A stretch of DNA of 64,000 nt from Solibacillus sp. FSL H8-0538 (GTDB lineage Bacteria > Bacillota > Bacilli > Bacillales_A > Planococcaceae). Under the pieces are notes generated by a model. The model saw only the letters and a list, made by a program, of their open reading frames with translations. It ran no database searches and was not told the DNA's origin. Shown in pieces: positions 8,048 through 17,743 of the stretch. A program made the translations under genes and the position numbers. The number at the start of each line of letters is the position of its first letter. The first letter of the stretch is position 1. Where the stretch lies: assembly GCF_038003525.1 (NCBI RefSeq), contig NZ_JBBOPI010000001.1:2969001-3033000 (forward strand). Reading direction: 5' to 3'.

Positions 8048-8731
8048 ATGAAAATAGCGATTCATCAACCGAACTATTTACCATGGATTGGGTACTTTGA
8101 TAAGTTGGAACAGGTAGATCAGTTTGTACTATTGGATAAAGCAGTTCATTCAAAAAGTGGATTTATTCATCGAAATAAAATTAAAACGCCTAATGGTCCC
8201 CTAGTTCTAACTGTCCCTTTGAAGAATAAAGAACAACCAATTAACGAATTACAAATAGCGAATAATGTTAATTGGCCAGTTAGTCATTGGAAAGCAATCG
8301 AGGCGAATTATAAAAAATGTCCGTATTGGGCTACGTATAAAGATGGGTTTGAACAACTCTATCGCAGTAAGTGGGAGAATGTTGCTACGCTAAATATTAC
8401 GCTTATTAAACATATCAATGCACTGCTAAATATTACGACCAAAATATTACTGGAATCTGATTTCGAACTAGATTTTGGCAATGGCAATACGAGAAATGTG
8501 AACATCGTATCCCATTTAGGTGGCGATGTTTATTTATCTGGGGTTGGCGCACGAGTTTATAATGATATACGTGAATTTCATGATAATCAAATAGAGCTTG
8601 TATACCAAGATTTTAAACACCCTGAATACCCTCAACGCTTTGGAGATTTCCAGCCTAATCTTTCAATTATTGATATGCTCTTTAATTGCGGTCCTGAAAC
8701 GATGGAAATGATTCGAAAGCAAAGACGCTAA
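8048..8731 (+). CDS. WbqC-like family protein
   Basis: 227 residues beginning M-K-I-A-I-H-Q-P-N-Y-L-P-W-I-G-Y-F, the hallmark of the WbqC family found in O-antigen and surface-glycan clusters. Family members are presumed to help make or transfer modified sugars; the reaction is not settled. AAAGGAAGG precedes the ATG. It sits 39 bp after the glycosyltransferase gene and ends 46 bp before the deacetylase start, in the same operon. Confidence 0.85.
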   Translation: MKIAIHQPNYLPWIGYFDKLEQVDQFVLLDKAVHSKSGFIHRNKIKTPNGPLVLTVPLKNKEQPINELQIANNVNWPVSHWKAIEANYKKCPYWATYKDGFEQLYRSKWENVATLNITLIKHINALLNITTKILLESDFELDFGNGNTRNVNIVSHLGGDVYLSGVGARVYNDIREFHDNQIELVYQDFKHPEYPQRFGDFQPNLSIIDMLFNCGPETMEMIRKQRR

Positions 8732-8777
8732 AATGGTTGGTGTTAACATCAATGGAGAAAATAAAGGAGGTGAAATT

Positions 8778-9461
8778 ATGATTACGTCAGGATTGGAAAA
8801 AATCTTAATAATTGCCCCACATGCAGACGATGAAGTTCTAGGTTGTGGCGGACTAATCGAAAAGGCATGTAGATATAATAATCAAGTTAAAGTTGTTGTA
8901 TTATCGGTTGGCGATATAGTTTTCCCGCACAGTAATGAAAAGGTATTAGGAACAACGCGAATAAAGGAACTAGAAGAAGCATTAGAGGTACTCGGATGTA
9001 GTGATTTTGAAGTAATGTATCAGGATAAGGATTCTCTTCTCGACACGATTCCGAAAGCTGAGATCATTGCAAAACTAGATAAAATTTTAAATGATTTTAT
9101 TCCTACCATGGTATTTATCCCTCTCCCTAGCTACCACCAAGACCACGTTGTTCTATTTGAAACTTGTTTTGCAGCACTTCGACCAAAGCCCAACCGATTT
9201 ATCAAACTGATTGCCATGTATGAATACCCACTTATTTCGTGGCAGTATCAAAAGTTTTGGAATACGGGGGAATTATACTTAGATTTATCCAATACCATTC
9301 AAAAGAAAGTAGAGTCGTATTTAAAGCATAAATCCCAAATTCGTCCTCATAACCATCTTATTTCTCCAGAAAGCGTAATAAAATGGGCTGAAATGAGAGG
9401 ATTAGAAACCGGGCTGGCGTATGCAGAAAAATATTATATTTTGCGTTCCCATTTGCTCTAG
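8778..9461 (+). CDS. PIG-L family N-acetylglucosamine deacetylase-like protein
   Basis: 227 residues from the ATG at 8778, chosen because AAAGGAGG lies 7 bases upstream; an earlier in-frame ATG at 8733 has no such site. It shows P-H-A-D-D-E-V-L-G-C-G-G (residues about 14-25), the zinc site and catalytic Asp of PIG-L/LmbE deacetylases, and the later zinc histidine in Y-H-Q-D-H. These enzymes remove acetyl groups from N-acetylglucosamine units of glycolipids, thiols or sugar nucleotides. Its place after the GT2 and WbqC-like genes suggests a role in the same glycan. Confidence 0.87.
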   Translation: MITSGLEKILIIAPHADDEVLGCGGLIEKACRYNNQVKVVVLSVGDIVFPHSNEKVLGTTRIKELEEALEVLGCSDFEVMYQDKDSLLDTIPKAEIIAKLDKILNDFIPTMVFIPLPSYHQDHVVLFETCFAALRPKPNRFIKLIAMYEYPLISWQYQKFWNTGELYLDLSNTIQKKVESYLKHKSQIRPHNHLISPESVIKWAEMRGLETGLAYAEKYYILRSHLL

Positions 9462-9502
9462 ACAGGAAAAAGGCAGAACTGTAAAGGAGGAAGTGATTTC
9501 AC

Positions 9503-10552
9503 ATAAATAAAAAGAACACGCACAAGTCGAATAGTCTTGGTCCTATCCCGCATAATCGTCCAACATTAGGGCAAGAAGAAGAAAATATGGCGATAAACGT
9601 TCTTCAGTCAGGATGGCTTGCCCAAGGAACTGCAGTGGAACGTTTTGAAAATGACATGTGTGACTTTTTAGGTTTACCGCAAGGCTCAGCAGTGGCCGTC
9701 TCAAGTGGAACTGCTGCACTCTATTTAGCGCTAGTAGCTCTTGAAGCAAAAGGAACGAATATTGCTTTTCCAGCCTATTCATGTTCTGCCTTAAGAAATG
9801 CAACTGCTTTAGCTGGAGGAAATCCATTATTAATCGATAGTAGGATGGATAGCCCGAACATGAATATTGAAACCATCGACCATGCAACAAATATAGCCAT
9901 TATTCCACATATGTATGGATTGCCGCAGGACTTTTCAAAACACCCTTGTAAGATACGTGTAATTGAAGATTGCGCTCAAGCATTAGGAGCTAGTGTAAAT
10001 AAAACTCCTGTTGGATTACAAGGAGATGCCGGTGTATTTTCATTTTATGCGACAAAGTTAATAACATCTGGTGGCCAGGGGGGGATGGTGGTGTCAAAGG
10101 ACGCTGCCATGATTGAAGCCCTTAAAGATTATCGGCTATTCGACCGGAGATCCGATGCAAAAATCCGATTCAATTTTCAAATGACTGATTTACAAGCTGC
10201 CATTGGAAGTGCTCAGTTACGACAATTCTCAAAATTCCTGAAAAGAAGAGCCGAAATTTTCCAACAATATCAAGAAGCCAACTTCCCTTTACTCGATGCA
10301 AGTGCGGGCGTACAGCCTGTTCGTTTCCGCGCCATTTTACGGACAACGAAGCAAGAAGATATAATCGCTGCGTTAGCTAGGCATAATGTTTCAGCAGGTG
10401 TACCCCTTCAAGATTGGGAATTGCTCGGTCCAAAAGAACTCTATCCAGCTGCCTATTATTGGACTCAAAATACGGTTTCCTTGCCTATCTATCCTTCGCT
10501 TACAGATGAAGAAGTAAATCTAATCATTAATATTGTCGGAAATGTATTGTGA
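9503..10552 (+). CDS. DegT/DnrJ/EryC1 family sugar aminotransferase, start codon apparently ATA or frameshifted
   Basis: PLP enzyme that aminates keto-sugar nucleotides. The lysine in F-Y-A-T-K-L-I-T-S-G-G-Q-G-G is the PLP-binding residue, and E-D-C-A-Q-A-L-G-A supplies the cofactor aspartate. The first ATG (9587) would cut off the conserved segment P-I-P-H-N-R-P-T-L-G-Q-E-E-E-N, which is encoded in frame from ATA at 9503. AAAGGAGG lies at 9483-9490, 12 bases before that ATA. No ATG, GTG or TTG occurs in frame between the preceding stop TGA and 9587. So either ATA is used, a base is lost near CATAAATAAAAAG, or translation begins at 9587 with a short protein. Last gene of the glycan operon; a terminator follows. 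Confidence 0.75.
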   Translation: MNKKNTHKSNSLGPIPHNRPTLGQEEENMAINVLQSGWLAQGTAVERFENDMCDFLGLPQGSAVAVSSGTAALYLALVALEAKGTNIAFPAYSCSALRNATALAGGNPLLIDSRMDSPNMNIETIDHATNIAIIPHMYGLPQDFSKHPCKIRVIEDCAQALGASVNKTPVGLQGDAGVFSFYATKLITSGGQGGMVVSKDAAMIEALKDYRLFDRRSDAKIRFNFQMTDLQAAIGSAQLRQFSKFLKRRAEIFQQYQEANFPLLDASAGVQPVRFRAILRTTKQEDIIAALARHNVSAGVPLQDWELLGPKELYPAAYYWTQNTVSLPIYPSLTDEEVNLIINIVGNVL

Positions 10553-10586
10553 GTAGACATCGCACATTTAATTTGACCATAGTAAA

Positions 10587-10636
10587 AAGAGTGTAGATAC
10601 AGTTGAAATCCAACTATATCTACACTCTTAAATTTT
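10587..10636. terminator. Rho-independent terminator between convergent genes
   Basis: A 13-bp stem, AAGAGTGTAGATA at 10587-10599 with its complement at 10617-10629, plus an inner AGTTG/CAACT stem, followed by AAATTTTTTT. It ends the glycan operon and may also serve the opposing chemoreceptor gene. Confidence 0.85.
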
Positions 10637-10643
10637 TTTATTC

Positions 10644-12341
10644 CTATAGTTCAAATCGTGTCATTGACTGTCGTAATTGTTCACCCATGGTAGCTAAATT
10701 AGTTGCTGATGAAGCAATTTCTTCGATACTCGCTGACTGTTCTTCTGTTGCGGCCGCTACGGTTTGAATGTTTGATGTACCTGTTGCAACCGAGTCATTG
10801 ACATCACGAATAGTTGTTGAAATATTAGATAAATCATCATTAACTGTTTGAATCGATTTTTGAACTTCGATCATTTTCGATGCAAGTTCATTAACCGATT
10901 GATAAATATCACCGAAGGAAGTACCTGCAAGTTCAAATGTTTTTGTACTTTCCTCTAAGTTTTTATAGCTGTTTGACATTGCATCGACTGCAAGAGATGA
11001 TTCCTTTCTAATAACATCAATCCGTGTCGTAATATCACTAGCTGCATGCTGTGATTGATCGGCAAGTTTACGTACCTCTTCTGCTACGACTGCAAACCCT
11101 TTACCATGTTCGCCAGCACGCGCCGCCTCAATTGATGCATTTAATGCTAATAAATTTGTTTGTTCTGTAATAGCTGTAATTAAATTTACAATTTCACCAA
11201 TTTCCTTTGTATAGTCACTTAAGCGATTAACAATACCTGAAGTGTCTGAAATCATGCTAGTTGTTACCGACATTTGACTAACAGCGTTTTGAATTAAATT
11301 ATTCCCTTCTTGAGCAGATGTTGTTGTTGTATAGGCATTTTCAGTAACGTCTTTTGCAAATTCCGTCACGTCTATTAACTGTTGAGAAATGCCGGATACC
11401 GTAATTGAAACACTATTCATCGCATTCGTTTGACCATCTGCATTTTGTGCAATTTCCTGAACTGATGATGTAATTTCTTCGATTGTTGCACTCGTTTGTT
11501 CTACACTAGCAGATAACTCCTCTGAGGTAGCTGCTACGTGCTTTGAATTTACATTCACTTGTACAATTAGATGACGTAAATCATCAACCATCGTAAATAA
11601 CCCCTTCGCTAACATAGATATTTCATCTTCATTATTCAGGTTAAACGTTGGTACATTAAGTTTCCCTTGTGAAACTTCAGTTACATACGCCAAGGCATTA
11701 TTAATTGGTTTAATCGTGCGGCGACTAATGACATATGAAATAATAATTCCCGAGATAATTGCTAAGATGGATATAGCTGTAGAAATCCATAAGATGATAT
11801 TTTGAATATCTTTAACAAATGATGCATCCATATCTAATCCTAAGATGATCTCAGTTCCCTCAAATGGAACGAAAATAGACTTATGTATACCATATTCATC
11901 TTCATATACTTCACTAATCTCGACCTTTTGATTATCGATTGCACTATGCATTAACGAATTAAATACATATCCCGCATCATGATTATCCGTTTTACTTAAT
12001 GCTACAATATGTTCTGTACCACCAGCTCTTGATAGTAAATAAACATTTTCGACCCCATACTTACGTTGCATTTCATTGACCAATTTTAATAATTGGTCAT
12101 ACTTTGACATATCGTCCTCGTCAGCACCAAGCACTAAATCCTTGTCTGTACCTTCCTTTATTTCACCAGATATTATTTTTAATGAAGATTCAAATTGTGT
12201 AATAACATAATTATCAATGATTTTTGTTGAAGTTATATACAATACCAAACTGAATAAAACTGAAATGATAGCAATGGGTAGGATAAAACTTAACATAAAT
12301 TTGAAAAACAATGAATTTTTAAATTTCAATCTATACTTCAA
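10644..12341 (-). CDS. Membrane methyl-accepting chemotaxis protein
   Basis: 565 residues. A membrane segment at about 12-34, an extracellular sensor domain of about 150 residues, a second membrane segment at about 182-203, a HAMP linker (R-R-T-I-K-P-I-N) and a long cytoplasmic signalling helix pair with the hairpin tip [19 protein letters not shown] that contacts CheA/CheW. The start is TTG at 12341, with GGAGGG 11 bases upstream inside the end of the previous gene; the two reading frames overlap by 11 bp. That coupling to a PLP decarboxylase suggests the receptor and enzyme respond to or act on the same amino acid or amine (inference). Confidence 0.9.
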   Translation of the reverse strand: MKYRLKFKNSLFFKFMLSFILPIAIISVLFSLVLYITSTKIIDNYVITQFESSLKIISGEIKEGTDKDLVLGADEDDMSKYDQLLKLVNEMQRKYGVENVYLLSRAGGTEHIVALSKTDNHDAGYVFNSLMHSAIDNQKVEISEVYEDEYGIHKSIFVPFEGTEIILGLDMDASFVKDIQNIILWISTAISILAIISGIIISYVISRRTIKPINNALAYVTEVSQGKLNVPTFNLNNEDEISMLAKGLFTMVDDLRHLIVQVNVNSKHVAATSEELSASVEQTSATIEEITSSVQEIAQNADGQTNAMNSVSITVSGISQQLIDVTEFAKDVTENAYTTTTSAQEGNNLIQNAVSQMSVTTSMISDTSGIVNRLSDYTKEIGEIVNLITAITEQTNLLALNASIEAARAGEHGKGFAVVAEEVRKLADQSQHAASDITTRIDVIRKESSLAVDAMSNSYKNLEESTKTFELAGTSFGDIYQSVNELASKMIEVQKSIQTVNDDLSNISTTIRDVNDSVATGTSNIQTVAAATEEQSASIEEIASSATNLATMGEQLRQSMTRFEL

Positions 12342-13968
12342 CGTGAATACCCTCCAAGTTTGATAATGAAAGCTTTAATGATTCGATAATGGCTGGAATA
12401 TGATGCACTTCTGTATAAGGTGATATTGCAAATAATTTTGCAGCAGCAATGGGTACTAGTTCACTCGTATCACTTGCTCGTACTGTACAAACTCGCGTCG
12501 TGTCACCAAAGAAGATTTGATCCCTATTTTCTCCCAAAATTTCAAAAAGCTTTTCATTCATCTCATTAATAGAAGTAATTTGCGCTTTCGTCATGACGCC
12601 ATTCTGTTCTTTGTTCCATGCATTGCCTGCAGGATAAAAACGAAATGCCGTGACAGGTCCAATATTTTCTGGATTTACGATTTGGAAGCTTAAGTTCGAC
12701 TGAGTCAGCTGCTTACGAAAAGCTAAATTAACTCTTACATAGTTTGCCAAAATTGTTTGATAACCTGTTTTCCCGAATGCAGTTAGTGCTGCAAAAATGG
12801 CGATAGAACTGCCCATACGCGAGCATTCCAGTGTATATCCTGTATGATATGTACCGTAGCCTCGATTTCCTACATATGGTGTATCAAAATCATCTAAATC
12901 AAGTAAGCCTAAACTACTCCCATCCTTCACTAAAAATAAACTTGTTAAGTACGGTGTTTGACCTAGCTTTTGAAAATCAAAGCATAGAGAATCAGCTAAG
13001 TATAAATTTTTCATGCGCTTCGTAATTTGTTGCAACCCTTCCAGTACATCCTGCTCAAACTGTAATGGGTTACTCGCGTAATCATAATCATTGAAAAACG
13101 CATAAAATCCACCTAAAGCCGAATCCGCATGAATATGGATTGGTTTTAGATTGTAACGTTGCTCAATTGACATTGTAATGTATTTAATAGTAGCCATATC
13201 ATCAATTCCAAAGCTGTCTGTGGTACCAGTAGTAGCTACGATGTACACAGGAATACCGCCTTTAGCAATTACTTCTTCAAGGCGATATTGTAGGTCTTCC
13301 ATATCCATGGCATGATCTTTACCGGCCTTTACTCTTATTAAGTGATTGCTACCAATTCCTACCGCTTCAATCGATTTCAATAAACTATAATGCGCATTTT
13401 CAGAGGCAAAACAGTATAAATTATTCGGTACACCCTCTTCTTTCGCATGAGGGAATTGTTTAGCAATAGCTAGTCGTAAACCACTAAATACAGCACCTTG
13501 CCCTCCCCATGTTGTGTAGCCAAAGCTTTTCGTAAAGTCATAACCTACGATTTTAGACATCATTGAAATGATTTTCACTTCACACTCTGCCGCCGCTGGA
13601 CCATAAACATCCCATAGGTTATTACCATTTAACAAAGAATTCGTAAGCGAACCTAGTACACCAGGAACACTGGCCATTGGTAATACATTTGTCACAAAAT
13701 TATGTGTATGGTATGGATGACCTTCCATTAATTCCACTAAATCCTCCACAACCGTGTCCAGTGAAGAGCCTATTTCTGGAACAGTATGCTGTTCCATTAG
13801 CTCTTGATAAAAAAGAGGAGATCTCGATCTTTTTTCACCAAGTATTGTTTTATTCGGATCTTTTAGTTCATCCATTGTAGTCAATATCTTTTCGATATGA
13901 TTTAAGATTACTTCCCTCTGAGAAGTGTTCCCGTCCTCGCTTTGAAATAATTGTTGTACTTTTTTCAT
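12331..13968 (-). CDS. Group II PLP-dependent amino-acid decarboxylase
   Basis: 545 residues related to glutamate, aspartate, tyrosine and diaminobutyrate decarboxylases. H-A-D-S-A-L-G-G holds the aspartate that pairs with the PLP nitrogen, and K334 in [10 protein letters not shown] is at the PLP-lysine position. In most group II enzymes the residue before that lysine is histidine; here it is Q, so substrate or reaction could differ. The C-terminus continues with [11 protein letters not shown], conserved in the family. Its stop codon lies inside the start of the chemoreceptor gene. Substrate is not evident. Confidence 0.85.
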   Translation of the reverse strand: MKKVQQLFQSEDGNTSQREVILNHIEKILTTMDELKDPNKTILGEKRSRSPLFYQELMEQHTVPEIGSSLDTVVEDLVELMEGHPYHTHNFVTNVLPMASVPGVLGSLTNSLLNGNNLWDVYGPAAAECEVKIISMMSKIVGYDFTKSFGYTTWGGQGAVFSGLRLAIAKQFPHAKEEGVPNNLYCFASENAHYSLLKSIEAVGIGSNHLIRVKAGKDHAMDMEDLQYRLEEVIAKGGIPVYIVATTGTTDSFGIDDMATIKYITMSIEQRYNLKPIHIHADSALGGFYAFFNDYDYASNPLQFEQDVLEGLQQITKRMKNLYLADSLCFDFQKLGQTPYLTSLFLVKDGSSLGLLDLDDFDTPYVGNRGYGTYHTGYTLECSRMGSSIAIFAALTAFGKTGYQTILANYVRVNLAFRKQLTQSNLSFQIVNPENIGPVTAFRFYPAGNAWNKEQNGVMTKAQITSINEMNEKLFEILGENRDQIFFGDTTRVCTVRASDTSELVPIAAAKLFAISPYTEVHHIPAIIESLKLSLSNLEGIHVEV

Positions 13969-14637
13969 TTATTACTGCCACTACCTTCCGAAAAAAAATT
14001 AGATAAATTTACATATTTACATAACTGTAATAATCCCTAGATATATTACTATAAAATCCCATAAAACAACACATTTATTGGAATATAATTCAAAACAGAT
14101 AAAATGACCTAAATTTTCGGCATTCAAAATCACTATTAATTTTACAATAATTTCAATTAAAATCTTAGGAGTAAATTCTTTAATACACTCTAGTTATTAT
14201 TTTTAAATCATTATCTCGAAAAAATTCCAAAAACTATTTCGTTACCTGGCACGTACACCATTCATCGTAAAAATACTATTTTTTATTTCTAGTCATATAA
14301 AAAACCTTCCAATTCTTTGTTTGAATTAGAAGGTTTAAGAGCAAAAATCCGTATAAAAATAGTGAAAATCTCTAGTTAGCACAATGGGAATCTTACAAAG
14401 GAGTTTGCCTATCATTCACTTTCTCTCATCTACCATAAAACGAATTAGGTCTTATATTATTTAGATTAAATCAAAACTTCTACCGTGAAAATTTATGATT
14501 TACGTTCATGAAACGAATAAAAATACATTTATTAAATCCTTATTTTCATATCACATCCTTAAGCACAGCTGTGTATCCTAGTGAAGGAACCTAATTCTAA
14601 AGTTCAACAGTAGGTTTAGGAAAGGAGTGAATATATA
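13969..14637. other. Long AT-rich intergenic region with one hairpin and one short repeat
   Basis: No plausible gene in 669 bp between divergent genes. It contains a hairpin at 14302-14336 (arms AAACCTTCCAATTC and GAATTAGAAGGTTT, followed by a T run when read on the minus strand) and a variant of the window's GTGCCTGGCAC repeat at 14243-14259. Promoters for the decarboxylase and for the gene at 14638 should lie here but I cannot place them with confidence. Confidence 0.5.
14302..14336 (-). terminator. Terminator-like hairpin without an obvious gene to end
   Basis: Arms 14302-14315 and 14323-14336 (one mismatch), followed on the minus strand by TTTTTT. No minus-strand gene precedes it, so it may be a relic or end a small unannotated transcript. 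Confidence 0.5.
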
Positions 14638-15309
14638 GTGTACCCTTACTCAAATACGTATTACTCGTATCCTCTAAACGCTGCCTATCAACCTTCTTCA
14701 TACTCGCAATATACCGCACCAATTAGACATTTATTGAAACAACATCCGTACTATAATGATTGTCGTTGCATTAGCAAGGCAGAAGTCGAATTAAAAAGTA
14801 TGAACCGCTTGCTTTGGTTGGAGCATGTCAACTGGACTAGGATGACCATAAGTAGTATTGTATTTAACTTACCTGATTTACCATTTGTACAAGAGCGACT
14901 TTTGCAAAATGCGACCGATTTAGGGAATTTCCTTCGTCCTTTTTATGGCGATCAACTTGCAGACCGTTTTGCTGTACTTATCAAAGAACATTTAGTGATT
15001 GCTGCTGAGTTAGTAACAGCAGCTGTAAAGGGCGATACCCAAACAGCAGATGCTAAAGAGAAGGAATGGTATCGTAATGCAGATGATATTGCAGCATTTT
15101 TAAGCAGCATTAATCCATATTTAGGAAAAGAAGAACTACAGAAAATGTTCTACACACATTTAGCTTTAACGAAATCGGAAGCAGTTAGTATGATTCAGAA
15201 AAACTATAAATTATCTATTGATATTTTTGATCAAATTGAAGCACAAGCCTTGGAAATGGCAGATATGATTTCATCAGCTATAATCATGCAATTTCATTGT
15301 CTGTTCTAG
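14638..15309 (+). CDS. Conserved helical protein, unknown function (relatives often labelled acetylglutamate kinase)
   Basis: 223 residues from a GTG start with AAAGGAGTGA 9 bases upstream. The first 35 residues are Y-, S- and P-rich and look unstructured. The rest is helical with E-H-V-N-W-T-R (about 62-68), K-E-H-L-V-I-A-A and T-H-L-A-L-T-K-S-E-A blocks, suggesting an internally repeated helical bundle with conserved His/Glu pairs. From memory, relatives in Bacillus carry the name acetylglutamate kinase, but no kinase motif is present, so I would not use that name. The Tyr-rich N-terminus recalls spore or surface proteins (guess). Confidence 0.7.
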   Translation: MYPYSNTYYSYPLNAAYQPSSYSQYTAPIRHLLKQHPYYNDCRCISKAEVELKSMNRLLWLEHVNWTRMTISSIVFNLPDLPFVQERLLQNATDLGNFLRPFYGDQLADRFAVLIKEHLVIAAELVTAAVKGDTQTADAKEKEWYRNADDIAAFLSSINPYLGKEELQKMFYTHLALTKSEAVSMIQKNYKLSIDIFDQIEAQALEMADMISSAIIMQFHCLF

Positions 15310-15338
15310 CGTTTCTCCATTAAAGAATTATAGTATTT

Positions 15339-15358
15339 AGTGCTTGGCACATACACAA
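15339..15358 (+). repeat. GTGCCTGGCAC-type short repeat, divergent copy
   Basis: AGTGCTTGGCACATACACA resembles the repeat seen best at 27570-27594 (GTGAGTGCCTGGCACAAACC). It sits in the gap after the gene ending at 15309. Confidence 0.45.
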
Positions 15359-15368
15359 TTTAGAAAGC

Positions 15369-15435
15369 CACAACTCGCCGAAAATAGGGCGAGTTGTGTC
15401 CTTACGCATGTGGACGGAAAGTAATACTTGCTTAC
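15369..15435 (+). repeat. Dispersed hairpin repeat, copy 1
   Basis: CACAACTCGCC (15369-15379) pairs with GGGCGAGTTGTG (15387-15398) and is followed by TCCTTACGCATGTGGACGG. Related copies are at 16391, 53967, 58373 (inverted) and 58984. The shared plan is a hairpin then CTTACTTATGTGGATGG. Confidence 0.65.
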
Positions 15436-15448
15436 CCACAAACAAAGA

Positions 15449-15477
15449 GAGTGGTCTCAAATACTTTGAGACCACTC
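15449..15477. terminator. Rho-independent terminator between convergent genes
   Basis: A perfect 13-bp stem, GAGTGGTCTCAAA and its complement around a TAC loop, 5 bp from the end of the LysM-3D gene. Confidence 0.75.
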
Positions 15478-15481
15478 CTCC

Positions 15482-16306
15482 TTAATACAGCACTTTTAAC
15501 TTTACTGTTTTGACTCCCCATGCCATCGCATTTTCATGAGATGGAATAAAAACATCAATTTTATTCCCTTTAATGGCCCCACCTGTGTCGCCAGCAATTG
15601 CCTCTCCGTATCCTTCCACCCAAACCATTGTCCCAAGTGGAATAACCCGCGGATCAACTGCAATTACTTTTTGATTTGGATTGGCACGTAAATCAATCCC
15701 ATAAGCTGTCGTCCCCGAACATCCTGTACAGTAAGCTGTATAGGCGGTTGCTGTAACAACCATCTCTTTAGACATTTCTTCAGCTGGGGGTACATCGATT
15801 TTCTCTTTCGATTCAACAATCGCAGGAGTAATTGGGTTAGACACTAACTCTTCCTGTTTTTCTGGCGCATTGCTTTTTAAGTCCACTTCGTTTACTTCTT
15901 CACCAAAGACCTTCAACTCATCTCCAGGGTAAATCGAATAACTCGTCAAATTATTCCAACTCATCAGCGACTCAAGTGAAACATTGTACGTCAATGCAAT
16001 CCGATATAAGTTATCTCCTGCGGCAACCGTATGCATTTTGGGTTCTAGTGGAACATTCACGGTGTCTGTCGGTTCTGGTTGACCATTTGCAGTATCTGTC
16101 TGCTCTGGTTGCTCCTTCACAGTGACTGTCCGATCCGAATTATCCCTTGAATTACTATCCCTTTTCCAAGAACTATCCCTATCAGCAGAATCATATGGTG
16201 AATCTAGATTATTTGTGGAAATAGGAAAAACTGTAGATGCATAGGTTATTGAATACGTTGAGAATACGAGAAATGTAGTGACTAAAAACAACTTAATTTT
16301 CAACAT
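15482..16306 (-). CDS. Secreted LysM and 3D-domain cell-wall protein
   Basis: 274 residues from the ATG at 16306, chosen because GGAGG lies 8 bases upstream; the open frame extends 22 codons further without a ribosome site. It has a signal peptide (residues 1-24), an S/D/N-rich linker with imperfect repeats of the form Q-P-E-[QP]-T-D-T, one LysM domain (about 92-135) that binds peptidoglycan, and a C-terminal 3D domain with T-A-Y-T-A, D-T-G-G-A-I-K-G and K-I-D-V-F, the three aspartates that name the family. The 3D domain is shared with lytic transglycosylase-like enzymes such as YocH and Sps, so it probably trims wall glycan. Confidence 0.88.
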   Translation of the reverse strand: MLKIKLFLVTTFLVFSTYSITYASTVFPISTNNLDSPYDSADRDSSWKRDSNSRDNSDRTVTVKEQPEQTDTANGQPEPTDTVNVPLEPKMHTVAAGDNLYRIALTYNVSLESLMSWNNLTSYSIYPGDELKVFGEEVNEVDLKSNAPEKQEELVSNPITPAIVESKEKIDVPPAEEMSKEMVVTATAYTAYCTGCSGTTAYGIDLRANPNQKVIAVDPRVIPLGTMVWVEGYGEAIAGDTGGAIKGNKIDVFIPSHENAMAWGVKTVKLKVLY

Positions 16307-16390
16307 AATATACCTCCAATGTATTTTTTTGTAATTTACCATCCAGTAATACCCAAATAATCTAAAAACCAAACACTATTATTTAGAAAA

Positions 16391-16440
16391 ACACAACTCA
16401 CTCAAAAGAGGGCAAGTTAATGTCTTACTTATGTGGGTGA
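16391..16440 (+). repeat. Dispersed hairpin repeat, copy 2
   Basis: ACACAACTCACTC with a decayed partner GAGGGCAAGTT, followed by TGTCTTACTTATGTGGGTG. It is the same family as 15369 and 53967. Confidence 0.6.
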
Positions 16441-16470
16441 AAAAGTTACCTTTTCTAATCTACATAAAAA

Positions 16471-16521
16471 AAGAAACCACCCTCCAAAACAGCTAAAATC
16501 TGTTTTGGAAAATAGTTTCTT
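16471..16521 (-). terminator. Rho-independent terminator for the soluble chemoreceptor gene
   Basis: Outer arms AAGAAAC/GTTTCTT (16471-16477, 16515-16521) and an inner TCCAAAACAG/CTGTTTTGGA stem; read on the minus strand a run of seven T follows. Confidence 0.8.
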
Positions 16522-16609
16522 AATGGCATATTCTAATTTTACAAAGACTCATAATTAGCCTAGCTAAATTACACTTACCTAGTCCTGTTTCATATAGCAA
16601 TCCTTACTT

Positions 16610-17434
16610 TTAGCCTTTAACCTGACCAAGCTCCATTAATTTTTGACCAATTTCATGAATACCTGAATATGCGTCACTCATTTCATGCATGCTAGCCGTA
16701 TATTCCTCTGTAAACGCAGCAATCTGAGTTGTAGACCCATTAATATAAGTAATTGATTCTTTTATTTTTTCAAGCTGTTTTGCGATATTATCTGCACTCT
16801 CAGTACTGCTTTGGGCCATCTTCTGAATTTCATTTGCAACTACTGCAAATCCACGTCCATGCTCACCTGAACGAGCCGCCTCAATGGATGCGTTTAATCC
16901 GAGAATTTTTGACTTCAGAGCTATATCCCTAACTACATTAACAATCGAATTAATTTGTTGGATATCGTTACTCATCGAATCGGAAAATCTTGCTAACTCT
17001 TCCAAACGCTTCGACACATCCGTACTAGCCACTGTTAATTCTTCAGTAGTTGCCGTCATTTCTTCAACAGAACTAGACAGTTCCGTTGCTACTCTTCGCA
17101 TATTGTTTGTTTTTTCGTTTGAAATAACGCCTGTTACAACACCAACTAGTTTACCTTCGTCATAAATTGGTAGCGAAGATGCAATATAAGCAAATCCAAA
17201 AAGCTCGGGTCCTCTCTCTTCTCTTAAAAACTTACCGCTTCTAAGTGCTCTAATACTAGTAGTTTTACTATGTTTTTCAACAGTTTCGCCTATCTTAATT
17301 TTCAGATCTACTACTTTACCTCGTTTATACGCAACTACGCGTTCTGTATCGAAAATTAGAATACAAGCGTCCTCAGGGTACGTCGCTTGGTAAAATTCAA
17401 TTGAATCAATTACAGCCTTTAGTTTAGTATTCAT
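16610..17434 (-). CDS. Soluble chemoreceptor (YfmS-like)
   Basis: 274 residues with no membrane segment. The first ~115 residues form a small sensor domain (A-C-I-L-I-F-D-T-E-R-V-V-A-Y, then V-D-L-K-I-K-I-G-E and P-I-Y-D-E-G-K-L-V-G-V-V-T-G), as in Bacillus subtilis YfmS. The remainder is a short methyl-accepting signalling domain with the tip [18 protein letters not shown]. The ATG at 17434 has GGGGGA 5 bases before it; an in-frame TTG six codons earlier is less likely. It would pass a cytoplasmic signal to CheA. A terminator at 16471-16521 ends it. Confidence 0.87.
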   Translation of the reverse strand: MNTKLKAVIDSIEFYQATYPEDACILIFDTERVVAYKRGKVVDLKIKIGETVEKHSKTTSIRALRSGKFLREERGPELFGFAYIASSLPIYDEGKLVGVVTGVISNEKTNNMRRVATELSSSVEEMTATTEELTVASTDVSKRLEELARFSDSMSNDIQQINSIVNVVRDIALKSKILGLNASIEAARSGEHGRGFAVVANEIQKMAQSSTESADNIAKQLEKIKESITYINGSTTQIAAFTEEYTASMHEMSDAYSGIHEIGQKLMELGQVKG

Positions 17435-17648
17435 CGTATCCCCCATCCCCAAATTTATATCTATGTACTTGTATATTAATTATAGCCGAATTAATTTTTA
17501 ATGCCTGTTTTTTATGAAATAAACAATTTTTTCTAAAAAAACACGAATATCCATCATATAAATCACTATTTTTTCTACATTTCATACTCATTAGACGAAG
17601 TATCTATATTCAATATGCATTAGTTTTTGTTGCCGAACTAATTAGAAA

Positions 17649-17683
17649 AGGATGTTCCATTATTAATCTGGAACATCCTCCTT
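17649..17683 (-). terminator. Terminator after pdxK/thiD
   Basis: AGGATGTTCCA (17649-17659) pairs with TGGAACATCCT (17669-17679), and TTTTC follows on the minus strand. Confidence 0.75.
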
Positions 17684-17743
17684 TTGCGTTATTAAGAGTT
17701 AGATACGTGAAGTCAAGATATTTCATCTTTCCACCTCGTATGA

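Noticed and set aside
14638-15309. Acetylglutamate kinase
   Set aside because: The label is used for relatives, but no amino-acid-kinase motif is present.
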